From the NCBI GenBank assembly GCA_963676355.1, contig OY781093.1, positions 1,736,001 to 1,800,000 of the forward strand: a stretch of DNA of 64,000 bases, read 5' to 3'. This document shows positions 36,251-44,154 of this stretch, in pieces. Source of the stretch: JAGLOK01 sp963676355 (GTDB lineage: Bacteria; Bacillota; Clostridia; Christensenellales; UMGS416). Each line of letters opens with the position of its first letter. Within the stretch, counting starts at the first letter, position 1. The position numbers and the translations under genes were made by a program. Under the pieces are notes generated by a model. The model saw only the letters and a list, made by a program, of their open reading frames with translations, was not told the origin of the DNA and searched no databases.

Positions 36251-37760
36251 GCCTATAATACGCAAAGGGCTTAAAAATATAATTGATTGGGAGCAGTTTA
36301 ACTGCGAAGTTGTTGCTGAGGCGCGCGACGGATTTGAAGGGCTAAAAGCGATTGAAACTCACAGCCCCGACATCGTGTTTACCGACATCAAGATGCCTGA
36401 GATGACCGGGCTTGAAATGCTGTCGGAGCTTAGCGACTCTCAGCGCAATGCAAAATACATTGTGCTTACCGGCTTTCGTGATTTTGAATATGTAAAAGAA
36501 GCATTGATATTGGGTGCATTCGACTTTCTTTTAAAGCCTACAAAACTTAATGATATAAAAAAAGTGGTGGGAAGAGCAGTTGCAGAGCTTGACATGCAGA
36601 AAAACAAAAACGATGTCGTGTCAAAACTTGAGGCTAGATACAGGCAAAACCTGCCCGTTTTGCGCGAGAAGTTCTTATATGACATTATGATGGGTATCGT
36701 TACAAATGACGAGGAGATAGAACTTTCGCAGGCTGAAATGGGGCTTGAAATCTCAAACTTTGTCATGCTTGTTGTAAGCACTGCAATGAGTGGTGAGCAG
36801 GCGAAAAACTTTGGCGCACTGCACACATTCTCTGAGATGCTGGGCGAGGAATATGACATTATTCCTGTTGCAATCACGAACAAAAAGAGCGCTTTTATTG
36901 TAAAGCTCCCCAAGGATTCGGAGCTTTTATACAGCAAGTGCCTGCAACTTCAAAGCATGATGTGTGAAAGCTTTGGCATGTGCATATGCATTGCCGTCAG
37001 CGAGCCTGCAAGCGGCATAAACAAGATTTTGTCTTGCTACACTCAGTGCCAGAAGGTGGAGCGGCTTATGGGTGTTATGGGTGAGGATGCTTTCATGCTC
37101 TACAGCGACATAAAAGGCGATGCGGAAAAATACAACGATGATAAACTGCTGAGCAAAGGTCGCATTATAGTCGACACCATTAAGTCCGGCGCACAAGATG
37201 CTGAAGAAGCTTGGTGCATCACCGACCTTGAGGCTGACCTTCGCCGCCGCGACAGTGTGGGCGAATCGGAGCGTGCAATTGTTTTGCAGATAATCGACAG
37301 TATGCTGACGGTTGCGCCCAAGGCTTCTACAATTGATCGCGAAAAAGACGTATTCGGGCTTATTGATGAAATGCGCAAAATATACAAAAGCACCGTGGCT
37401 GAAAACGTGACCGCCAGCCACAGCAACATGAAGCTTGTGCTTAAAAAGGCTGTTGAATTTTTGGAACTGAATTATTCCAGACCGCTGACTCTTCGCCAAG
37501 TGGCGGATTCAGTGTTTGTAAGCCCTTTTTACATCAGCCGCATGTTTTCTCGCCAGCTGGGCAAAACCATGACGGAGTATCTAAATGGCATTCGCATCAA
37601 AAAAGCTTGCGAGCTTTTATCTGACGTGGAGTATAAAGTTTATCAAGTGGGGGAGATGGTGGGCATTCCTGATGCACATTATTTTTCTCGTTTGTTTAAA
37701 AAGCAGGTGGGGGTTACGCCGACGGAGTATCGCAATAGTGTGAGTGGGGGAGCGGATTAG
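36219..37760 (+). CDS. Response regulator, YesN type (receiver plus AraC DNA-binding)
   Basis: A 513-residue regulator paired with the overlapping kinase. The receiver domain (1-120) has the acidic pair in LIDDEP, the phospho-acceptor Asp56 in FTDIKMP, and a Lys in LLKPTK. A central region of about 270 residues has the mixed fold usual for YesN proteins. The last 100 residues carry two AraC helix-turn-helix motifs (LRQVADSVFVSPFYISRMFSRQ and VGEMVGIPDAHYFSRLFKK, followed by GVTPTEYR). It probably activates the sugar transporter genes downstream, and perhaps its own operon, when the sugar is present. Confidence 0.93.
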   Translation: MKYKVALIDDEPIIRKGLKNIIDWEQFNCEVVAEARDGFEGLKAIETHSPDIVFTDIKMPEMTGLEMLSELSDSQRNAKYIVLTGFRDFEYVKEALILGAFDFLLKPTKLNDIKKVVGRAVAELDMQKNKNDVVSKLEARYRQNLPVLREKFLYDIMMGIVTNDEEIELSQAEMGLEISNFVMLVVSTAMSGEQAKNFGALHTFSEMLGEEYDIIPVAITNKKSAFIVKLPKDSELLYSKCLQLQSMMCESFGMCICIAVSEPASGINKILSCYTQCQKVERLMGVMGEDAFMLYSDIKGDAEKYNDDKLLSKGRIIVDTIKSGAQDAEEAWCITDLEADLRRRDSVGESERAIVLQIIDSMLTVAPKASTIDREKDVFGLIDEMRKIYKSTVAENVTASHSNMKLVLKKAVEFLELNYSRPLTLRQVADSVFVSPFYISRMFSRQLGKTMTEYLNGIRIKKACELLSDVEYKVYQVGEMVGIPDAHYFSRLFKKQVGVTPTEYRNSVSGGAD

Positions 37761-37787
37761 CGCAAGTATGTTTTAAGGATATTAATT

Positions 37788-37815
37788 AGAGCTAAGAGAT
37801 TGGCTCTTTTTTTAT
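37788..37815 (+). terminator. Rho-independent terminator after the GH9/two-component unit
   Basis: Arms AGAGCTA (37788-37794) and TGGCTCT (37801-37807, one G-U pair) are followed by seven T. Confidence 0.8.
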
Positions 37816-37865
37816 GTAAGAATATTAAACCCAGATTTTTCATAGTTTTTATAGAATATTAAAGT

Positions 37866-38530
37866 TTATAAGCGTTCGGGGTGATTTGTTAGCAATAAGA
37901 TAAACTTCATGCATTGCAACACGAAACTTGGGCAGTAAGATTTGCCTTGGGTACGCTGACGCTTGGCGCTACTTTTTTTAAAAAGTAGCCAAAAGACGCA
38001 GACGCGGTGAGCCCTTTTCTTCCTTAGCCAACTGCTTTTGCAAACTGGCTCAACGGTCTGCATTTCTTTTTACTAAAGTATGGTGGAACGCTCTGCGGAG
38101 CTGAAATTTGATAAAATGCGTTAAAGCGAAGAATTGCTTTCTTTTGTTGCATACGGTATGAGATACATTTGAATGGAAAGGTTTGATAAAAGTGCAGGCG
38201 AGCGAAGCGAGACTGCCTAAAAAACAAAAACATCTTCCGAGCGAGCAGTTGGATGGCAAGAGCAGAAAAGCCAGTGCGAGGACTTGCTTTTGTTGGGTGA
38301 AAGAACGAAATCTACGGCAGAGTTAGTTAGAATAAATGCGGTGATATAAAGTACGTGCGCCTCATAATATGGATGTAAACAGAAGTGAAGAGCTTGAGTA
38401 GCGAAATCACTTTGCTTATTTTATAGTATAAAGCAGATTTTGATTGCGCAGTCGACTCACCTCCCATTTAGGGGAGGGGAACCGCGCGGAGCGTGGTGGA
38501 GGGGTTTAATAAAGATAGCATTCAGGGAGG
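37866..38530 (+). repeat. Repeat block 5 with a hybrid D/D' module
   Basis: Starts after the terminator with E-like sequence, then a structural module that is intermediate between D and D' (37968-38061). Its head is GCTACTTTTT/AAAAAGTAGC, outer arms GCAGAC/GTCTGC and inner arms GAGCC/GGCTC, each different from the other variants yet fully paired. A D'-type tail (38060-38150), A (38195-38300), E, H (38345-38445) and B (38446-38507) follow. The usual C after B is cut off at its first three bases (GCAAC then unique sequence at about 38543). Confidence 0.85.
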
Positions 38531-38597
38531 TTGGCTTGCAACTTATTGATATAGCCAATTTTATTCTAAAACATTAGAACAACAATACAAAAACCAA

Positions 38598-38696
38598 TTA
38601 TTGTTCATATACGCCACCTAACTTTTTGCTAGGGAGAAGCCAATATTTGACTTCGACAATATGAACAATAACACAAAAGCTTATTATTGTTCATAT
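38598..38696 (+). promoter_or_regulatory. Three copies of a 13-base sequence forming mutually exclusive hairpins
   Basis: TTATTGTTCATAT occurs at 38598-38610 and 38684-38696, and its exact reverse complement at 38659-38671. The middle copy can pair with either outer copy but not both. The outer copies extend as direct repeats (TATACGCCA versus TATACGTCA). The site lies upstream of the transporter operon and could be an operator set or a conformational switch. A further inverted repeat TTGCACAA/TTGTGCAA (38781-38788 and 38805-38812) follows. Confidence 0.5.
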
Positions 38697-38864
38697 ACGT
38701 CAACAAACTTCATTTTTAGTATAAACAAAGTGTGCTTTTGGAAAGATCCCTTTCCAAAGACATTTCATTGCACTATCTTGTTGCACAAATTTGCACCCCG
38801 ATAATTGTGCAATATAGTTAACAATATGGCAACACAGTTTATTAAGTTTTCACAAAAAACACGC

Positions 38865-38870
38865 TAGAAT
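38865..38870 (+). promoter_or_regulatory. -10 box of the transporter operon
   Basis: TAGAAT (38865-38870) overlaps an in-frame ATG at 38869, which argues that the upstream ATG is not the translation start. The -35 (TTAAGT, 38842-38847) is poor, as expected for an activated promoter. Confidence 0.45.
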
Positions 38871-38901
38871 GGTCTCACACATAAAAAGAAGAGAGATCAT
38901 A

Positions 38902-39849
38902 ATGCAAATGAAACCAAAAACAATTAAAAAAAGACGTGGCTTCTTTTATGAGATGAAAAAGCACAAAATGCTCTATCTTATGATGCTGCCCACTATTGTC
39001 TTTTTGCTCATTAACAACTATCTGCCCATGCTCGGTCTGTCCATTGCGTTTTTAAGATTCAAACCAGCACTAGGTGTTTTCGGAAGTAAGTTTGTGGGCT
39101 TTGATAATTTCAAGTTTTTCTTTTCAACACCGGACTTTGTAAACATCACAAAAAATACTGTCCTCTATAACACGGCTTATATAATATTGGACATATCGGT
39201 TGCAACATTCACTGCAATAGCGCTTAACGAAATGCGCAAAAAGTTTTTAAAGAAAACATATCAGTCTTTCATGCTGATGCCGTTTTTCCTTTCATGGGTT
39301 GTTGTAAACTATATATTCTTCTCATTCTTAAGTGTAGATAAAGGATTCTTAAACAACACACTTTTGCCGTTACTGGGCATGGAGCCGATATCGTGGTATC
39401 GGGAAGCTAAGTTTTGGCCGTTCATATTGATATTCGCCCAATTGTGGCGGTATACAGGATATAACACCATTCTAATCCACTCAGGACTTGTCGCCATAGA
39501 CGAAAGCTTGTATGAAGCCGCCGTAATCGATGGGGCAGGCAAAATGCGACAGATATTTTCAATTACAATACCGCAGCTTTCACCTGTTATAGTGTCAATA
39601 TTTTTGATGCTTGTCGGAAGGATATTCTATGCGGACTTTGGATTGCATTTCCAAGTGCCAAACAACTCTGGAGCACTATTTCAAGTGACTGATGTTTTGG
39701 ACACTTATGTTTACCGCTCTCTAAGGCAAATGGGCAATATATCCATGGCATCCGCCGCGGGATTTTATCAGGCTGTTGTCGGCATGGTGATAGTTGTTGT
39801 TGCCAATAAAGTGGTAAAGAGAATAGACGAAGGAAAATCACTGTTTTAG
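38902..39849 (+). CDS. CUT1 sugar ABC transporter permease, LplB type
   Basis: A 315-residue membrane protein with six predicted helices, from the N-terminal LYLMMLPTIVFLLI onward. The cytoplasmic EAA loop for contact with the ATPase reads YEAAVIDGAGKMRQIFSITIPQL. The start at 38902 is preferred to an ATG at 38869, which lies in the -10 box; the ribosome site (GAAGAGAG) is modest. It forms an operon with the second permease and a binding protein. No ATPase gene is nearby, as usual for CUT1 systems that share an MsmK-type ATPase encoded elsewhere. Confidence 0.9.
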   Translation: MQMKPKTIKKRRGFFYEMKKHKMLYLMMLPTIVFLLINNYLPMLGLSIAFLRFKPALGVFGSKFVGFDNFKFFFSTPDFVNITKNTVLYNTAYIILDISVATFTAIALNEMRKKFLKKTYQSFMLMPFFLSWVVVNYIFFSFLSVDKGFLNNTLLPLLGMEPISWYREAKFWPFILIFAQLWRYTGYNTILIHSGLVAIDESLYEAAVIDGAGKMRQIFSITIPQLSPVIVSIFLMLVGRIFYADFGLHFQVPNNSGALFQVTDVLDTYVYRSLRQMGNISMASAAGFYQAVVGMVIVVVANKVVKRIDEGKSLF

Positions 39850-39866
39850 AAAGGAGGAGATAGAAA

Positions 39867-40793
39867 ATGACTACATTAACTAAATCAAAAATTAAAAAGA
39901 AAAAAAGCTTTCACAGTAACGATATATCTGTCTTCGCCGATTTATTTCTAAAGATATTATTTGGCATAGTGATTTTTGGAACATGCCTATATCCGCTGCT
40001 TATAATACTTGCTTCATCGTTTTCGGAGAACATGTCAATACTCAGAGAAGGATATTCCTTTCTGCCAAAGAACTTCACCCTTGAAGCATATGACTTTGTG
40101 CTAAGAAGAAGCGGACAGCTTGGCCGAAGCTATATGGTTACAATCCTAAACACAGCTATCGGTACTTCAGTTGGTGTTGTGATGATGGCTATGTATGCCT
40201 ATGCGATTTCGCGCAAGGATGTAAAATATGCAAACTTCTTTTCACTGTTTGCCTACATCACATTCATTTTCAACGGAGGATTAGTACCGTTTTATATCGT
40301 ATATTCAAGAGTTTTGGGACTGAGCAACACAATCTGGGTAATGATTATCCCGTATCTTGTGGATGTGTGGTACATAGTAATACTTAAAACTTACTTTGCA
40401 AACTCAATACCTCATGAGGTGTTTGAAAGCGCGACGATTGACGGCGCAGGCGAGATAAAGATATTCATCAAAATTATTCTTCCGCTTGCAATGCCCGCGA
40501 TTGCAACTGTAGTATTGTTTACTGTTTTAAAATACTGGAACGATTTCCAACTCCCACTGTATTTTATAGAAGAAACCAAGCTATACAACGTGCAATATAT
40601 GCTCTATCGAATAATGAGCAATATGGAATTTGTAAGCCAAGACACGCACTCTGTAAACTTGAGCGGACCGCTCCCTGTAGAGTCTGCCCGAATGGCGATG
40701 TGTGTACTGGGCGCTGGACCCTTGCTTGTGGCTTATCCGTTCTTCCAGAAGTATTTCGTTAAAGGACTTACGATGGGTTCGGTTAAAGGCTAA
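39867..40793 (+). CDS. CUT1 sugar ABC transporter permease, YtcP type
   Basis: A 308-residue partner permease with six helices. The EAA loop reads FESATIDGAGEIKIFIKIILPLA, and the C-terminus ends KGLTMGSVKG, the standard end of this family. It starts 17 bases after the first permease with an ideal AAAGGAGG ribosome site. It should pair with the LplB-type subunit and the binding protein encoded next. Its likely cargo is a cello- or other beta-linked oligosaccharide, inferred from the flanking GH9 and GH94 genes. Confidence 0.92.
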   Translation: MTTLTKSKIKKKKSFHSNDISVFADLFLKILFGIVIFGTCLYPLLIILASSFSENMSILREGYSFLPKNFTLEAYDFVLRRSGQLGRSYMVTILNTAIGTSVGVVMMAMYAYAISRKDVKYANFFSLFAYITFIFNGGLVPFYIVYSRVLGLSNTIWVMIIPYLVDVWYIVILKTYFANSIPHEVFESATIDGAGEIKIFIKIILPLAMPAIATVVLFTVLKYWNDFQLPLYFIEETKLYNVQYMLYRIMSNMEFVSQDTHSVNLSGPLPVESARMAMCVLGAGPLLVAYPFFQKYFVKGLTMGSVKG

Positions 40794-40839
40794 TGAAAAG
40801 TTTCTGCCACAAGGCAGATAGAATAAATGGAGGTACAAA

Positions 40840-42387
40840 ATGAAGAAAAAAGCACTATTGACAATCCTATGCTTGCTCATGGTTGTAGCATCTGTATTTG
40901 CTGGCTGCAAAGAAGCTGACAAAGTTGATGAAACAGCTGCGCCTGCAAAAGAGGAAACTAAAGAAGAAACTAAAGAAGAAACTAAAGAAGAAATGGAAGA
41001 CGCTGTAGAACTTAAATGGTATGTTATCGGTTCTATGGAGCAGCCAGATCAGGACATGGTTGAAGAGGCAATCAACGAGTACACATTGGAAAAAATCAAT
41101 GCTACTGTTGACATAGTTTTCATGGACTATGACCCGTATCAAGAGACAATGGGAACAAAACTTGCAGCAGGCGAAGAAATTGACCTTTGCTTCACATCAG
41201 GCTGGGCTAGAACTGCCGGCTACAGGCAAAATGCTGCACTTGGCAACTTCACACCATTAAATGATTATTTCAAAGAAGGCGGCGCTCTTTATGACACACT
41301 TCAGATAATCGGTGAAGACTTCATGTTTGCAACACAGATTGATGGCGTAAGCTATGCTGTGCCTTGTAACAAAGAGCAAGCTCACAACTGGGGCTTCTTG
41401 TTCCGCAAAGACATCGTTGATGAACTTTCACTTGATGTTGAATCAGTAAAATCAACTGAAGACTTAGCACCAATCCTTGCAGCTGTTAAAGAAGCATATC
41501 CTGAAATGATAGGCCTCGTTACAGCAACAGGCGAAGCTGCATTCCGTCTTCTTGACTGGAACTACATTTCAGGCGACGCAGTGCCCGGCGCATTGTATCC
41601 TGACAACCGCGACACAACTATAGTTAACCAGTTCGCGATGCCTGAATCAATAGAACACTATAAGACAATGAAAACTTATTATGATGCTGGATATATCCGC
41701 ACAGACGCTGACACATATGCATCATGGCAGAGCGATCTTCAAAGCGGAAATGCATTCTGCGTATCTGCTTCAATGAAACCAGGAAAAGGCGTTGAGTTTT
41801 CACAGGGAATCGAAGGCTATGACTTCACCCAGGTTGACTGCACAGAGCCTGTAATGAGCAACCGCGAAGCTGACGGATCAATGATGGCTATTCCAATAGC
41901 ATCAAAGAATCCTGACAAAGCCGCTGAGCTTATGAACCTTGCAAACACAGACAAGTATTTCAACAATCTCTTAAACTTCGGTGTTGAAGATTATCACTTC
42001 ACAAAAGTTTCCGATAACATCATCGAGCTTTCCGAAGAAAACACAGGCTGGAGACCAAATATCACATGGGTATTCCCGAACCAGTTCATGAACTACACAA
42101 TGAGCAGTGAAGATCCTGACAAATTTGTCAACTTCATAGCTTACAACAAGAGTGCTACTCCTCTTAACAACCTAGGCTTCGTATACAACGGATCTGACAT
42201 GGAAAACACTATTTCAGCTGTTGGAGCTATAACAGCTCAGTACACACCTAGACTTTTCGCTGGTGCAGTTGAAGATGTAGATGCACTTGTGGCAGAGTTT
42301 AACGGCAAGTTGGTTGATGCTGGCATGGAAGATCTTATAGCTGACATGCAAGAGCAGTTTGACACATGGCGGCATGCTGGAAAGTAA
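40840..42387 (+). CDS. ABC-transporter sugar-binding lipoprotein (LplA type)
   Basis: A 515-residue solute-binding lipoprotein with Cys23 after VFAG. A linker made of repeated KEET units (about 35-50) follows, encoded by a short tandem DNA repeat that could vary in length. The body fits the binding proteins that travel with LplB/YtcP permeases: LKWYVIGSMEQPDQ start, MGTKLAAGEEIDLCFTSGW, and a C-terminal part with NPDKAAELMNL and a DUF3502-like end. The gene has a GGAGGT ribosome site 46 bases after the second permease. Codon choice is notably regular (GCT, AAC, ACA), suggesting high expression. Confidence 0.9.
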   Translation: MKKKALLTILCLLMVVASVFAGCKEADKVDETAAPAKEETKEETKEETKEEMEDAVELKWYVIGSMEQPDQDMVEEAINEYTLEKINATVDIVFMDYDPYQETMGTKLAAGEEIDLCFTSGWARTAGYRQNAALGNFTPLNDYFKEGGALYDTLQIIGEDFMFATQIDGVSYAVPCNKEQAHNWGFLFRKDIVDELSLDVESVKSTEDLAPILAAVKEAYPEMIGLVTATGEAAFRLLDWNYISGDAVPGALYPDNRDTTIVNQFAMPESIEHYKTMKTYYDAGYIRTDADTYASWQSDLQSGNAFCVSASMKPGKGVEFSQGIEGYDFTQVDCTEPVMSNREADGSMMAIPIASKNPDKAAELMNLANTDKYFNNLLNFGVEDYHFTKVSDNIIELSEENTGWRPNITWVFPNQFMNYTMSSEDPDKFVNFIAYNKSATPLNNLGFVYNGSDMENTISAVGAITAQYTPRLFAGAVEDVDALVAEFNGKLVDAGMEDLIADMQEQFDTWRHAGK

Positions 42388-42412
42388 TTTCCTTCTTTTC
42401 ATAATTCATCAT

Positions 42413-42454
42413 AGTCCAAAAGAGCTGATATATTGTTTATCAGCTCTTCGGACT
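42413..42454 (+). terminator. Long hairpin ending the transporter operon
   Basis: Outer arms AGTCC/GGACT (42413-42417, 42450-42454) and inner arms AAGAGCTGAT/ATCAGCTCTT (42420-42429, 42439-42448). The T-tract is short, so termination may be partial. Confidence 0.7.
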
Positions 42455-42462
42455 TTAACCAA

Positions 42463-43960
42463 GAATTTTGCTCGCAAAATTCTTACTGATGCTAATTACT
42501 CTGCTGACAATGGGAGGCGTATTTACAAGATTTTGGCATTATAAAATCTTTTAAATAAAGTGTTTTGATAAAAACACTAAAAGCAAACATTTGCAAACTG
42601 AATAAACTATTATATTTGAAAGCAAATAAAAAATGCTGAAATTGCCATAGGCAAAATTCTTACTGACGCTTTTTAATCTGCTGACGGTGGAAGGCGAATT
42701 TGCGAGAGTTTGGGTTTTGAGAATCTTTCTAGATTGCTAAATGTAGGGATTTAATTACACCAAGTCAACCGCCCTGAACGCCGTCAAGTTTTAGCCTTGT
42801 ATCAAACTGTCTAGCGGCTGGGAACTTGTTTTTGTTTATTTGGCAGTGATGCTTCGCATCCCTGCGCTATCTGACAAGCGTGGCAGAATACTTACTGGTA
42901 TTAAGACTAGTGTATATCAGAAAAGCACTGGATCATTTGGAAAGTTAGTTAGTATAAATGCGGTGGGACAAAGTGCGTGCGCCGCAATAAGAAACTTGGG
43001 CATTATACTTTGCCTTAGGATCGCTACACTCGTTTCCTGCTTTGTGAGCACAAAGTAGGGCAAAAGCGCGAACGCCTCAACCGTGTTCTATCTTGGCTGA
43101 CTGCTTTTGCAAACTGGTTGAAGGGTTCGCATTTCTTTTTATTATAGTTTGGTGGAACGCTCTGCGGAGCTGAAGTTTGATAAAATGCGTTAAAGCTAAG
43201 AATCGCCTTCTTTTGTTGCATGCACTATGAGATATCTTTGAATGGGAAGGTTTGATTAAAGTGCAGGCGAGCGAAGCGAGACTGCCTAAAAAAAGAAAAA
43301 AGACTCCTCGCCAGTGCGTGGTTGGCAAGAGCAGAAAAGCCAGTGCGAGGACTTGCTTTGGTTGGGTGAAAGAACAAAATCTACGGAGAAGTTAGTTAGT
43401 ATATATGCGGTGATATAAAGTGCCTGCACCGCAATAAGAAGCTTTGCTAGTTATATTTACTTTGGGATCGCTACCGCTTGGTGTTGCTTTTTAAAAAAAG
43501 TAACCAAAAGACGCAACCCCCGACAGGCTTTCTATCTTAGCCGACTACGTTTATCTTGACTGAGTCGAAGGGGTTGCAGCCCCTAAATAAAATGTGTCTT
43601 TGCGCTGTGTAGTTATAGAGCTTATGGTTTTCTTTCGTGGTTTACGGTTTTGTACAGCTTGGGGGAACGTTATATAGCAGTTTGTTTAAAAGCGCAGGCG
43701 AGCGAAGCGAGACTGCCTAAAAAACAAAAACATTTTCCGAGCGAGCAGTTGGTTAGCAAGAGCAGAAAAACCAGTGCGAGGACTTGCTTTGGCAGGGTGA
43801 AAGAACTAATGTTTCGGAGAAGTTAGTTAGTAAAAATGCGTTGAGTATAGTGTCTGCGTTGGCATGAATGTTAATTTGCAAGTGTACACAAGAGAAGCGA
43901 CGAAACAAGGAAAATAAAAACATTTTCCAAGCAGGCAGTTAGTTATTAAAAAGTAGAAAA
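42463..43960 (+). repeat. Repeat block 6 (G-G-E-D'-A-E-D-A-E)
   Basis: Separates the transporter operon from the GH94 gene. A short G (42463-42555), starting with the same AGAATTTTG hairpin as block 1, is followed by a second, longer G (42652-42920) that matches block 1 closely. E (42930-43018), D' (43030-43200), A (43260-43380), E, D (43487-43620), A (43685-43800) and a truncated E/C tail (43810-43960) follow. No B module is present, so this block did not end in the usual B-C junction. All parts are in + orientation. Confidence 0.85.
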
Positions 43961-44154
43961 GTAACCAAAAAGACAGAAAAGTCAACTAGGCATAAAGACT
44001 GACAAAAGATATAATCAACATAGAGGATAACAAATCACTGATATTTACTGGAAAGTTCAATAATTTATAGGCTTATAAAAACCAAACGAAGAATGATAAA
44101 ATGAAATTGATTCATTTGGTTATTAAAAGCTATACAATGATTAAGGAGAATTAT

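Noticed and set aside
36927..37499. 190-codon frame antisense to the response regulator, and many similar shadows of real genes
   Set aside because: They lie wholly inside strongly supported genes and show no domain features.
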